A stretch of DNA of 56,487 bases from Bryobacterales bacterium. Lineage in GTDB: Bacteria > Acidobacteriota > Terriglobia > Bryobacterales > Bryobacteraceae. The first letter of the stretch is position 1; every line of letters starts with the position of its first letter. The translations under genes were made by a program, and so were the position numbers. Below the pieces are notes generated by a model. That model was given only the letters and a program-made list of their open reading frames with translations. It was not told where the DNA came from and did not search any database. This document shows, piece after piece, positions 1 to 8,741 of this stretch. Where the stretch lies: the NCBI GenBank assembly GCA_020851555.1, contig JADZCM010000010.1, positions 1-56,487 of the forward strand. The letters are read 5' to 3'.

Positions 1-75
1 CCTTTCTCGTTCGACTTGCATGTGTTAAGCGCGCCGCCAGCGTTGATTCTGAGCCGGGATCAAACTCTCGTTTGA
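1..75 (-). rRNA. rrs: 16S rRNA gene, 5' end only (partial)
   Basis: The reverse complement begins with the universal 16S 5' motif AGAGTTTGATC, followed by GGCTCAG, AACGCTGGCGGC and ACACATGCAAGTCGAACG, all highly conserved near the start of bacterial 16S rRNA. The mature 5' end is placed at about 75 by aligning AGAGTTTG (68-61) to E. coli position 8. The gene runs off the left edge. The 27F primer site carries one substitution (GATCCCGG where GATCCTGG is usual). Confidence 0.95.
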
Positions 76-146
76 TCTTGTTGAGTCAATCGCCACTTCG
101 CTCAAACTCCGTATTCTCGCGAATCGACATTGTGCGTCCAACCAGA

Positions 147-159
147 TTGTCAAAGATCT
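147..159 (-). promoter_or_regulatory. rRNA leader boxA antitermination element
   Basis: The minus strand reads AGATCTTTGACAA, close to the bacterial boxA consensus (TGCTCTTTAACAA). It lies about 72 nt upstream of the 16S 5' end. In rRNA operons boxA recruits NusB/NusE antitermination factors. Assignment rests on motif and position. Confidence 0.65.
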
Positions 160-342
160 GAGCGGCCCCCAGGCATCCTTTGCGGAACCCTGTTTTGCCG
201 CCGGCCTCGAAACTTGCCCCGAGCGCAGACCACACGGCCCGAGCTCAGGTGATCTTGTGAATTCTAAAGGACCCTAGAAACCTGCCGCCGGCCACAAAGT
301 ACCGGCGCTCATCCAGGGCCTAAAGACCGTTGCCGTTAACTG

Positions 343-371
343 ATTCTAGCATCCGCCGCCGTCCGGCGCAA
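343..371 (-). promoter_or_regulatory. Putative rRNA operon promoter (sigma-70 type)
   Basis: On the minus strand TTGCGC (371-366) and TAGAAT (348-343) are separated by exactly 17 nt, upstream of boxA and the 16S gene. It sits between the divergent 445 gene and the leader. A second TAGAAT at 266-261 has no matching -35 box and was not called. Confidence 0.5.
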
Positions 372-444
372 GAGGCGCGGCGAAAAAAATCGAATCTGGC
401 TGGAAAACATTGAAACAAAAGGGAAAAAAGACTAGCATGGAGGC

Positions 445-2763
445 ATGAGATCTCTCCGCACCCTGCTTTTGGCGATGGCGGCGGCCAGCCTGGGACTCGC
501 GTTTCAGGGGCAGTTCCGCGGCAGCCCGCGCATCGACGCCGCCGTCGAAGAGGCGATCCGCAGCGACCAGATTCCGGGAGCGGTGGCGCTGATTTGGCAC
601 AAGGGGCAGGCGCTGCACCGCAAAGCGTACGGGCACCGCGCCCTCACCCCGAAACGGGAGCCCATGACGCTGGACACGATCTTCGACGTGGCCTCTCTCA
701 CCAAGGTGGTGGCGACGGCGCCCGCCATCATGCGCCTGGCGGAGCAAGGCAAGCTGCGCCTGAACGACCGCGTCACACAGCACCTCCCCGAGTTCCAGGG
801 GGGCAAAAGCGAGATTACGATCCGCAACCTGCTGACGCACTTCTCCGGACTCCGGCCCGACCTGGACCTGGAGCCGGCCTGGAGCGGGTACGAAACCGGA
901 ATCCGGCTGGCGCTGGCGGACAAACCCGTCGCGGCTCCGGGAGAGCGGTTCATCTACAGCGATATCAACTATATTCTGCTCGGCGAGGTGGTGCGCCGGG
1001 TGAGCGGCAGGCCACTCAACGAGTACGCGGCCGAGGTGGTGTTCAAGCCGCTCGGGATGCGGTGGACGACGTTCCAGCCTCCGGCCGGCTGGCGGCCCCG
1101 AATCGCACCGACCGAGGGGATTTTGCGCGGTGTGGTTCACGACGCCACGGCGCGGAACATGGGCGGCGTCTCGGGCCACGCCGGCGTGTTCTCCACGGCC
1201 GACGGCCTGGCGCGTTTTGCGGAGATGATGATCGGGCTGGGAGCGTTCCGCGGAGTCCGTTTGTTCAGCCCCATGACGATACGACGGTTCACGGCGCCGC
1301 AGTCGCCTCCGGACCAGCCTGTGCTGCGGGGGCTGGGGTGGGATGTGGATTCGCCGTACTCGGGGCCGCGCGGCGACCTGCTGCCGCTCGGCTCCTACGG
1401 ACACACGGGCTTCACTGGTACGTCGCTGTGGATCGACCCGTCTACGGAGACGGCCGTGATCCTGCTGGCCAGCAGTCTCCACCCGAAGCCGCGGCCGGCG
1501 ATCACGCCGCTGCGGGGCCGGATTGCGACCATCGTGGCGGCGGCGTTAGGGCTCGACGCGCCGGGGGCCGAACTGGCCGGCTACAACGAGACCATGGCGG
1601 GTGCGGGCGTGCGCCGGGCGGTGGCGCGCAACGGGCAGGCGATGACCGGACTGGACGTGCTGGTGGAGGAGAAGTTCGCGGCGCTCCGGGGCAAGCGGGC
1701 CGGGTTGATTACCAACCCCTCAGGGGTGGACCGGGAGGGACGGCGGAATATCGACCTGATGCGGGAGGCGGGGGTGGACCTGCGGGTGCTGTTCTCACCG
1801 GAGCATGGCCTGGAGGGGGACCGGTGGGGGGCCGTGCCCGACTCGCGGGACGCGGCGACCGGGCTTCCGGTGTGGAGCTTGTTCAGCGGGCATGGACAGA
1901 TTGCCGCCGGGGAGAGACTGAAGGGCCTGGATGCACTGGTGTTCGATCTCCAGGACGCGGGCGCGCGGTTCTATACCTACATTTCGACCATGGGGCACGC
2001 CTTGGAGGAGGCGGCCAAGTATGGAGTTGCGTTCTACGTACTCGACCGGCCGAATCCCATCAACGGGGTGCGGGTGGAGGGGCCGATGCTCGAAACGGAG
2101 TTCAGCTCCTTCGTGGGGTATCACCCGCTGCCGTTGCGGCACGGGATGACGGTGGGGGAACTGGCGGGGCTGTTCAACGCGGAACGCAAGATCGGAGCGG
2201 ACCTGCGCGTGATCCGGATGCGCGGGTGGGAGCGCGGAGACTGGTTCGATTCGACGGGGTTAAGCTGGGTGGACCCCTCGCCGAATCTGCGCAGCCTGAA
2301 TGCGGCGCTGCTGTATCCAGGGGTGGCGTTGCTGGAGTACACGCCGGACTACTCGGTGGGGCGCGGGACGGATGCGCCCTTCGAGCAGATCGGAGCGCCG
2401 TGGATCAAGGGGCGGGAACTGGCGGCGTACCTGAACGGGCGGTATGTGCCGGGGGTGCGGTTTTATGCGACGCGGTTCCGCCCGGCGTCGTCGGTCTGCG
2501 CGGGGGTGCTGGTGGAAGGGGTGCGGATGGCGATCACGGGACGGGAGGAGTTCAGCGCGCAGCGGCTGGGGCTGGAGATTGCGGCGGCGCTCGTGAAGCT
2601 GTATCCGGGGAAGGTGTCACTGGAGGCGAACCGGCTGCTGATCGCCAACCGGCGTGTGATGACGCGGCTGGAAGCCGGCGACGACCCGCGGCAGATCGAG
2701 CAGGAGAGCCAGGAGCGGGTGGAGGAATTTCTGAAGGTCAGGGAGAAGTATTTGGTTTATTGA
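445..2763 (+). CDS. namZ: Secreted beta-lactamase-like serine hydrolase fused to NamZ exo-beta-N-acetylmuramidase
   Basis: The 772-residue protein has a signal peptide (about 1-22), a serine beta-lactamase/penicillin-binding-protein-like domain (about 25-370) and a C-terminal DUF1343/NamZ domain (about 405-772). The first domain shows SxxK at S84-K87 (ASLTK) and a HTG box (GHTGFTG). The second has hallmark stretches LITNPSG, FSPEHGLEG, FDLQDAGARFYTY and LDRPNPING. NamZ enzymes release terminal MurNAc from peptidoglycan fragments; in Bacillus subtilis the muramidase (YbbC) and a beta-lactamase homologue (YbbE) are separate neighbouring genes, so the fusion suggests one muropeptide-recycling protein outside the cytoplasm. 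A GGAGG lies only 1 nt before the chosen ATG, which is unusually close; the next in-frame ATG (475) would cut the signal peptide. It is divergent from the rRNA operon. Confidence 0.85.
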   Translation: MRSLRTLLLAMAAASLGLAFQGQFRGSPRIDAAVEEAIRSDQIPGAVALIWHKGQALHRKAYGHRALTPKREPMTLDTIFDVASLTKVVATAPAIMRLAEQGKLRLNDRVTQHLPEFQGGKSEITIRNLLTHFSGLRPDLDLEPAWSGYETGIRLALADKPVAAPGERFIYSDINYILLGEVVRRVSGRPLNEYAAEVVFKPLGMRWTTFQPPAGWRPRIAPTEGILRGVVHDATARNMGGVSGHAGVFSTADGLARFAEMMIGLGAFRGVRLFSPMTIRRFTAPQSPPDQPVLRGLGWDVDSPYSGPRGDLLPLGSYGHTGFTGTSLWIDPSTETAVILLASSLHPKPRPAITPLRGRIATIVAAALGLDAPGAELAGYNETMAGAGVRRAVARNGQAMTGLDVLVEEKFAALRGKRAGLITNPSGVDREGRRNIDLMREAGVDLRVLFSPEHGLEGDRWGAVPDSRDAATGLPVWSLFSGHGQIAAGERLKGLDALVFDLQDAGARFYTYISTMGHALEEAAKYGVAFYVLDRPNPINGVRVEGPMLETEFSSFVGYHPLPLRHGMTVGELAGLFNAERKIGADLRVIRMRGWERGDWFDSTGLSWVDPSPNLRSLNAALLYPGVALLEYTPDYSVGRGTDAPFEQIGAPWIKGRELAAYLNGRYVPGVRFYATRFRPASSVCAGVLVEGVRMAITGREEFSAQRLGLEIAAALVKLYPGKVSLEANRLLIANRRVMTRLEAGDDPRQIEQESQERVEEFLKVREKYLVY

Positions 2764-2832
2764 ATTGTGCCGGGGCTTCTGGAAACGGAGAGCCGGCGTT
2801 CCCGGCGGGGGAGACGGCCGGCCGTAGCGTGA

Positions 2833-3060
2833 AGCGCTGACGGCGGCCAGGGCGAACGCTGGGTTGGTTCCGGGCTGCCGGCGGCCCAACGGCAGTTCCG
2901 GAAGGTCGCCGGCTACCGGCAGATTCCCATACTGGTTCCGCCGCTGGCGGATGGCGTTTCCAGAATACCGATGGGCCGCTTGCTTTCAACAGAACTCCGG
3001 GCTTCCTCCGTACGCGCCCGGCTCTACGTGGGTCCGCCGGACGCGTACGAAATGCGATGA
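2833..3060 (+). pseudogene. Possible C-terminal remnant of a Mutator/IS256-like transposase
   Basis: Between the muramidase and methyltransferase genes an open frame without a start codon, just after an in-frame TGA, encodes about 75 residues containing AAQRQFRKVAGYRQIPIL. This resembles from memory the tail of IS256/Mutator-type transposases (a charged FRxxxGYRxxP motif). No inverted repeats were found around it. The identification is tentative; the rest of the 2764-3070 gap holds nothing else that I can support. Confidence 0.28.
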
Positions 3061-3070
3061 TGGGATCTCT

Positions 3071-3826
3071 ATGCGGCCCCGGACTTTGCGCTGCCTTGTG
3101 CTGGGAGCGCTGCTCCTCGCAGCCTTCACCGCCGCCCTGCTGACGCTGGACGCCTTCGGCCCGCTGCGGTTCCGCTGGGCGAGCAAGCTGATTCTCTCGA
3201 ACCGCCAGAAAGTCGTGGACGCCTTCGCTATCCTCTTCCACGAGGAAGGCGACAGGACCTACAACAACCTGCGCTGGCTCGGCATTCCGCTCCAGAAGAA
3301 CCCCATGGATCTCTGGATCTACCAGGAGATGCTCTTCGAGGTGAAGCCGGACGTCGTGGTGGAGTGCGGTACTTTCAAAGGCGGTACGGCCTACTACCTG
3401 GCGCGGCTGATGGACCTGCTCGGCAAGGGACGCGTCATAACGATCGATATCGAAAAGCACCCCGGCCTGCCCCAGCACCCCCGGATTACTTACCTGCTGG
3501 GCTCCTCCACGGCGCCCGAGATCGCCGCGCAGGTGCGGAACAGCATCAAGCCCGGAGAAGCCGTGCTGGTCCTGCTCGATTCGGACCACTCCATGAAGCA
3601 CGTCCTCGCTGAACTGCGGCTCTACACCGGCCTGGTCACCCCCGGCAGTTACGTGGTGGTGGAGGACACCCACTTCAACGGGCATCCCATCCTCCCAAAG
3701 TTCGGTCCGGGCCCCATGGAGGCCTTGGATCAATTCCTCAAGGAGAGCCGCGACTTTGAGGTCGATCCGGCGCGCGAGAAGCTTCTGTTCACCTTCAACC
3801 CGCGCGGTTACCTGCGGCGGCGCTGA
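3071..3826 (+). CDS. CmcI-like SAM-dependent methyltransferase / cephalosporin-hydroxylase family protein, membrane-anchored
   Basis: The 251-residue product starts with a hydrophobic segment (about 9-30), then a class I methyltransferase-like fold. VVVECGTFKGGTAYYLA is the glycine-rich SAM motif, VITIDIE the acidic motif II, and LLDSDHS plus VVVEDTHF match the CmcI/rhamnosyl O-methyltransferase family. The open frame extends to a TTG at 2864, but the ATG at 3071 has GGGA 8 nt upstream and gives a sensible N-terminus. Members methylate sugars or small molecules; the substrate is not evident. It stands alone between a transposase-like remnant and a 450-bp gap. Confidence 0.7.
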   Translation: MRPRTLRCLVLGALLLAAFTAALLTLDAFGPLRFRWASKLILSNRQKVVDAFAILFHEEGDRTYNNLRWLGIPLQKNPMDLWIYQEMLFEVKPDVVVECGTFKGGTAYYLARLMDLLGKGRVITIDIEKHPGLPQHPRITYLLGSSTAPEIAAQVRNSIKPGEAVLVLLDSDHSMKHVLAELRLYTGLVTPGSYVVVEDTHFNGHPILPKFGPGPMEALDQFLKESRDFEVDPAREKLLFTFNPRGYLRRR

Positions 3827-4274
3827 CCGGGCGGCGCGGGCGCTTGCGGGCCGACCCGGAATGCCGGCCGGACTCCACGTAGCTGTCTGGTTCCCGCGGC
3901 GCTTGCCGCTCTCAGGACCTCTTTGGGCCTGGCCGCACCGGCCTTCCCTGAAGCTCCCCTTCAGAGCCGCCAGGGTATGTTGAAGTTACCCCGCCGCCCG
4001 ATTCGCTACTATCTACGCCACGAGGCGTAAGTTCCTTTACTTTCGACGGACGGTGGTTTTTCGCCGAACCCGGCCTTGCACCCTCCCCGCTCTTGCACAA
4101 CACACTCGACGTCACCGGGGTCTCCGTCCCGGGGCGGCACCGGCCATCCGCGCGCGCCACGCGGCTCTTCACTGCGCCGCGCAGCAGTTGCGGACTTGAC
4201 CATTAGGGCTGTAGGCGTGGACGGGCGTATACTAAGGCTTCTGGGATTCCGGGTCCGGGGAGCGGAGTTCGTTT
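3827..4274. other. Intergenic region, no gene seen
   Basis: No frame in this 448-bp stretch resembles a protein. A small inverted repeat CTGAAG-CTCCC-CTTCAG (3948-3964) lies downstream of the methyltransferase and could act as a weak terminator, although no T-run follows. TATACT at 4228-4233 is -10-like for the sulfatase gene but lacks a recognisable -35 box. Confidence 0.5.
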
Positions 4275-5666
4275 ATGCCGGAAGAGGGAATAAACAAGCG
4301 CGAGTTTCTTAGTACGGCTACAGGTGCGCTGTGGGGTGCGAAGTTGACGGCGCAGGCTCAGGGCCGGCCGCCCAACGTCGTCTTGATTTACGCCGACGAT
4401 CTCGGTTATGGCGACCTTGGCTGTTACGGGTCCCGCATCCCGACGCCGTATCTGGACCACCTGGCGGCCAACGGCGCGCGTTTCACCAACTTCTATTCCG
4501 CCAGCCCGGTATGCTCACCCTCGCGCGCGGCGCTGCTGACCGGGCGCTACCCGACGCGTTCCGGCGTCACGGCGGTCCTCATGCCGGATGACAGGTTCGG
4601 GCTTCCGGCCACGGAGACCACTATCGCCCAGACGCTCAAACCGGCGGGCTACCGGACCATGTGCGTGGGTAAGTGGCACCTGGGATCCGCGGCTCCCTTC
4701 CTCCCTACGAACCACGGATTCGACGAGTATTACGGCGTCCCGTACAGTAACGACATGTGGCCGTTGAAGTTACTGCACAACACGGATATCATCGAGGATC
4801 CAACTAACCTCACCACGCTGGCGGAGCGCTACACCGGCCAGGCGGTGAATTTCATCAACCGCTCCAAGAGCTCACCGTTTTTCCTGTACCTGGCGCATCA
4901 CATCCCGCACATCCCCTTGACACCCTCAGAGCATTTCAAGGGGGCCTCGGGGCTGGGGCCGTACGGCGATTCCGTCGCGGAACTGGACTGGAGCGTGGGT
5001 CAGGTGCTTCGCGCGCTGGCCGCGAACAGGCTCAGTGGAGACACCCTGGTGATGTTCGCCAGCGACAACGGGCCTTGGTTCCAGGGGAGCACCGGCAGGC
5101 TACAGGGGCGCAAAGGGGGCACGTTCGAAGGCGGTGTGCGAGTGCCGTTCATCGCCCGGTTTCCCCGCAGAATTCCCAGAGGGCAGGTCTGCCAGGGGGT
5201 TTCCACCACCATGGATATCCTCCCGACCGTGGCCCGGCTGGCCGGAGCGCCGCTTCCGGCTCACGTACTCGACGGCGTTGACATATGGCCGATGTTGACC
5301 GGGGAGACGGACGAGGCCGAACGGGACCTGCTGCTCTATTTCGACGGCTGGAACCTGCAGTGCGCGCGCTCCGGAAAGTGGAAGCTGCATGTTTCCCGTT
5401 ACAACAGCATCGCCTGGACGCCCGACCCTCCCGGCGGCCGGTATAATCTGCCGCTGCCCAATCCCGAGCTTTACGATCTTGCGGCCGATCCGGAAGAGAG
5501 CTACGACACGGCGGGCGACAATCCGCAGATCGCAGCCCGCATACGGAGCCGGATGGAAGAACTGCTGCCCACCTTTCCCGGCCCGGTGATGAACGCCTGG
5601 TTGACGACCATGAGCTACAAGGTTCAAGGCGGCCCGGCGGGCGCGCTGCCCGTGCGGGTGGCTTAG
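4275..5666 (+). CDS. Exported sulfatase (arylsulfatase family, formylglycine type)
   Basis: The 463-residue protein has the type I sulfatase signature CSPSR with C80 as the residue converted to formylglycine, preceded by the metal-binding ADDLGYGD (40-47) and followed by LTGRYP, VGKWHLG and a later SDNGPW metal-binding stretch. Together these residues build the Ca-binding, sulfate-ester-cleaving site. The N-terminus (NKREFLSTATGALWG) looks like a Tat-type leader with KR in place of RR, so the enzyme is probably exported. It likely removes sulfate from polysaccharides or other organic sulfate esters; substrate specificity cannot be read. It converges with the arylsulfotransferase gene, only 37 bp away. 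Confidence 0.9.
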   Translation: MPEEGINKREFLSTATGALWGAKLTAQAQGRPPNVVLIYADDLGYGDLGCYGSRIPTPYLDHLAANGARFTNFYSASPVCSPSRAALLTGRYPTRSGVTAVLMPDDRFGLPATETTIAQTLKPAGYRTMCVGKWHLGSAAPFLPTNHGFDEYYGVPYSNDMWPLKLLHNTDIIEDPTNLTTLAERYTGQAVNFINRSKSSPFFLYLAHHIPHIPLTPSEHFKGASGLGPYGDSVAELDWSVGQVLRALAANRLSGDTLVMFASDNGPWFQGSTGRLQGRKGGTFEGGVRVPFIARFPRRIPRGQVCQGVSTTMDILPTVARLAGAPLPAHVLDGVDIWPMLTGETDEAERDLLLYFDGWNLQCARSGKWKLHVSRYNSIAWTPDPPGGRYNLPLPNPELYDLAADPEESYDTAGDNPQIAARIRSRMEELLPTFPGPVMNAWLTTMSYKVQGGPAGALPVRVA

Positions 5667-5703
5667 GCCCCGTATGGCCGCCGCGGCGTTACGTGAAACG
5701 GCG

Positions 5704-8211
5704 CTACCGGATATTCACGGTGACGGTGTTGGCCGTGGCGCCGTCTACCGTCAGCACGATGCCGGACTGTCCGTTGCCGGCCAGGCTCCGCGGGACCTGG
5801 ATATTGACCCAATCCACGCCAGGGAAGTCCGGATCCGGCCCGGCGGCCAGAACCGGTGCACTTACGCCTCCGATGGCCGCGCTGAAGCCGGCCAGGCTGC
5901 CCGCGCCGCGAAATCCGGTTCCGGGAAGCATGAGATTCACCTGGTCAGCCGGGCCGCCGAGATCGACAGGGACGCCGGTACGGCCGCCGGGCGGAGAGGC
6001 TGCCGTGAAAACGTACTGCGCGTCCTGGGAACCATCCGCATGGATCGTCACGGCAATCCCCGCAGCCACGCCCTTCCCGTCGGAGTTGGCGGAGAACAGG
6101 CCGGGCGCCACCTGGCTGACTTGCAGGGCGCCGGCGGCCGAGACCTGCGTCCCGTTGAGCACGGTCACCGAGGCCGGTCCCACCGCCGTGCCGGCGGGCA
6201 CCACATAGTCTAGCTGGACGGGTGCGACATAGATCAGGGGCGCGAGCCGTTCCACCCCGGCGCTGTCCTTGACCTTCACGGAAGTGCCCGCCAGCGTGGT
6301 GAGAAGCGGAAGCCCGGCCGACGCCTGCTCCACCATGGCGAGGTTCTGGCCGAAGCTGCTGACAATCGACCCGGAAGCAACAGCCCCCGCGCTGTAACTT
6401 GCCGCGGACTCGCTGATCATGGCGGGCACGCCGTAGAGGTCGTGCACCCGGAACGACCGGTACTCAGGGGTGCTCACCTGGAGGTCATACAGGATCCGGC
6501 CGGAAGGATCCACCTCGACCGACTGCGCCGTGTCCACCGTGCCCTGGATGAAGCCCACATTGAAATGGAAATTTCCGCCGGCCAGCCTCTGCGCGGAGCC
6601 CAGAGCATAAGCATATGCTCCCAGGTCGGCGTTGAGGACCAAGACCGCCACGTGGTTCTGCTCATCCAATTGAAGAACCTGGCCCCGGCTGTGCGCGCCC
6701 GGGTCGGCGGCGCGCCGCACGTTCCCGTCATCGAAGACGGTGAGAGCCGTACTGTCGCCCGGCAGAAAGTTGGCGTCGTGCTGGTGGGAAAACCACGGGG
6801 AGGGATCGCTGGAAACGATGGTGAAATCGCCGTCCTTACCGAGCCGCCAGAGGATGTCTCCGTTTCCCTGCCCGTTGCCGTAAGCGATCTTGATCACCCA
6901 GTCCTGGTGACGCATGGAGTAAAGGATGTTCCCGTCGGGCGTGAGTTGAAGAGCGTTGCCGTGAAGCCAGTCGACGGCCTGGTTGGCGAGGTAGAAGGGA
7001 GGACAGCCGCCGCCGGTGGGGGTGCACGTTTCCCCGAGCGTGGGGAGGCGATACGGATCCAGGTGGTCAAAGGCGTCCCAGGTCCAGACTACTTGAAGGT
7101 TCTGGTCGAGGACCAGGATCATGTCGCCGATTACGTCCACGGCGGCCGGCCCCTGGACGCCGGTCATCATCTGCTCGACGGCGGCGAGCGCCAGGATTTT
7201 CCCGTCCGGCAGCAAGGTGGCTTCGTGGTGGAAGCTCGTGATCTGCCGCTTGCCCAGCGCGGCGAGTTGCTCGTTGATTCGCGCCGCGTTGGTCTCGAGA
7301 ACTGTGGTCCCGGCAAGATCGAATTCACGAAGAAGCTGGGCGCTCGTCCCCTGCGCGGGATCTTCGTTAACCCCGAAGAAGTAGCCGCCGGGGGCCGGCC
7401 GTGTCAGGTAGGAAAAAGTGCTGGGGTAGTACCACACCAGGTTCCCGTTCAGATCCGTGGCCACGGCGATGTTGTAGTAGAAGATCGCCGCCTGGAGCAG
7501 GAGCCCTTCGTCCCCGGGCTGCGGCTGAGGCTGGAGGACCGTATAGGACGGGATCGAGAATGACACGCCGGGAGTGGCCAGCGGCAGCACCGGGCCGTCC
7601 GTGGAATCGGCGCCCACCAGCAGAGTGTGGTTCACCGTGTAAACGGAGTCCGCCCGCAGGCCCGCCAGATAGAAGTTCATGCTCAGGCCCGCCAGGCAAG
7701 CCTTGGAAGGCGTCCTTTGTTCATAGCCGTCCGGAGACACGAACCGAACGTACATCTGCCCTCCGGCGGGGCATGGCGGCGCGCTGTACAGAAAAACCAG
7801 CGGATTGGCGGTCGGGCTGATGACCGGCGCAGCGCCTGTAACACGGGAGGTCATCTGATACTGCACGGATGTCACGGCCGCTTCTCCGGTATCGAGGTTT
7901 CGCACGGAGAGCTCCACTTCGTAGGTCCCTTCGTGGCCGGCGGCGGTCCAGTCCAGCGTGTTATAGGGTCCGTAGTCTCTTATGATGCGGAAGTCGCCGC
8001 CCTGAGGGCGGGACCGGAACCGGTACCACAAGACGCCCGGGCTCGCTCCTGGAGCGGCGGCGGACCAAGTCACCAGCGTGCCCAACGGCGAAGGCGACGA
8101 AACCGACGGGCTAAGCGAGGCCGACATCGCCGCCTGGACCTGCGGCAGAGCGGCGAAGGCCGCGAACAATTCTACAGCCAGCGAACAGACGCGAACGCAC
8201 CAGCATTTCAT
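5704..8211 (-). CDS. Secreted arylsulfotransferase (ASST family) with Solibacter-type C-terminal domain
   Basis: The 835-residue protein starts at the ATG at 8211, with AAGAGG 9 nt upstream; the longer open frame lacks a better start. After a signal peptide (about 1-28) and a fibronectin-like segment, residues about 230-560 match PAQS-independent arylsulfotransferases (LVWYYP, SFHHEATLLPDG, VVWTWDAFDHLDP, WLHGNAL, HQHDANFLPG), which move sulfate between phenolic compounds. Residues about 600-835 (IVSSFGQNLA, LIYVAPVQLDYVVP) match the C-terminal domain described from Solibacter usitatus, probably for secretion or surface attachment. The adjacent convergent sulfatase suggests a shared theme of organic sulfate chemistry, but this is inference. 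Confidence 0.8.
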   Translation of the reverse strand: MKCWCVRVCSLAVELFAAFAALPQVQAAMSASLSPSVSSPSPLGTLVTWSAAAPGASPGVLWYRFRSRPQGGDFRIIRDYGPYNTLDWTAAGHEGTYEVELSVRNLDTGEAAVTSVQYQMTSRVTGAAPVISPTANPLVFLYSAPPCPAGGQMYVRFVSPDGYEQRTPSKACLAGLSMNFYLAGLRADSVYTVNHTLLVGADSTDGPVLPLATPGVSFSIPSYTVLQPQPQPGDEGLLLQAAIFYYNIAVATDLNGNLVWYYPSTFSYLTRPAPGGYFFGVNEDPAQGTSAQLLREFDLAGTTVLETNAARINEQLAALGKRQITSFHHEATLLPDGKILALAAVEQMMTGVQGPAAVDVIGDMILVLDQNLQVVWTWDAFDHLDPYRLPTLGETCTPTGGGCPPFYLANQAVDWLHGNALQLTPDGNILYSMRHQDWVIKIAYGNGQGNGDILWRLGKDGDFTIVSSDPSPWFSHQHDANFLPGDSTALTVFDDGNVRRAADPGAHSRGQVLQLDEQNHVAVLVLNADLGAYAYALGSAQRLAGGNFHFNVGFIQGTVDTAQSVEVDPSGRILYDLQVSTPEYRSFRVHDLYGVPAMISESAASYSAGAVASGSIVSSFGQNLAMVEQASAGLPLLTTLAGTSVKVKDSAGVERLAPLIYVAPVQLDYVVPAGTAVGPASVTVLNGTQVSAAGALQVSQVAPGLFSANSDGKGVAAGIAVTIHADGSQDAQYVFTAASPPGGRTGVPVDLGGPADQVNLMLPGTGFRGAGSLAGFSAAIGGVSAPVLAAGPDPDFPGVDWVNIQVPRSLAGNGQSGIVLTVDGATANTVTVNIR

Positions 8212-8741
8212 CAGATTGACCTCTTGCAGGTGATGTCTGCGCTGCGAGATCCCAGAAGAGGTCCTCCTATCTTTCAAGGACGATCTAAGGTGTCAGATGC
8301 CTGCGCGGTCTGGGTGGTTACGGCCACGATGAGCCGTTAAGAGTTTGTAAGCTTATCCGAGCCAGTTGTGACTCGCGGTTTGAGCCAGAGCGTGCCGGTT
8401 TGGCCGGAAATGGAGAACCCACGTTCTCCGTGAGTGAGTATTTCGCTGTTCGGGCGGAGATTCCCCAAGCATGAACCTCCTTTTATCCGATGGAGTTTGA
8501 GAGAGGCGCACGGTGGTGTCTGCGCGCCTACCTTCATCGTTCGGAGGAACTCGGCCCGGCTATTCCCCGGAGGGCTGCCCTCCCGGAGGGCCGTCGAGGA
8601 ACCCGGAGGATCTCCGCCGCCCCAGACTGCACCTGTTGAGGGCGCAGGCAGGTTCCAAGCGCCGCCCGGCGGAAACCGCGGAGTACGAATTGCAGCGAAG
8701 GGCCATCGATGGCACGGGCCAAATACGCCGGCCGGCGGTGT
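8212..8741. other. Intergenic region with a small inverted repeat
   Basis: A 530-bp gap separates two minus-strand genes. It contains a perfect 7-bp inverted repeat GGAGAAC-CCAC-GTTCTCC (8412-8429) without a T-run. Nearer 8560-8610 there are GGAGGG/CCCTCC complementary stretches. Frames through 8510-8740 are open on both strands but do not resemble known proteins. The promoter of the arylsulfotransferase gene should lie at 8230-8350; no clear consensus was found. Confidence 0.45.

Larger units (their letters stand above)
76..444. other. Intergenic region: rRNA leader and divergent promoter zone
   Basis: This gene-free stretch separates the leftward 16S gene from the rightward gene at 445. 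It holds boxA (147-159) and the putative rRNA promoter (343-371). The A-rich stretch at about 380-430 could carry the rightward promoter, but no convincing -35/-10 pair was found on the plus strand. No reading frame here looks like a gene. Confidence 0.6.

Noticed and set aside
261..266. TAGAAT as a second rRNA promoter -10 box
   Set aside because: The sequence 17-18 nt upstream (GGCGGC) does not resemble a -35 box.
594..2840. Overlapping plus frame of 748 codons within the NamZ fusion gene
   Set aside because: Gly/Ala/Arg-rich shadow in a second frame; the first frame has all catalytic motifs.
8412..8429. Hairpin GGAGAAC-CCAC-GTTCTCC as a terminator
   Set aside because: No T-run on either strand, and it lies more than 300 nt from the preceding stop codon; kept only as a note in the intergenic entry.
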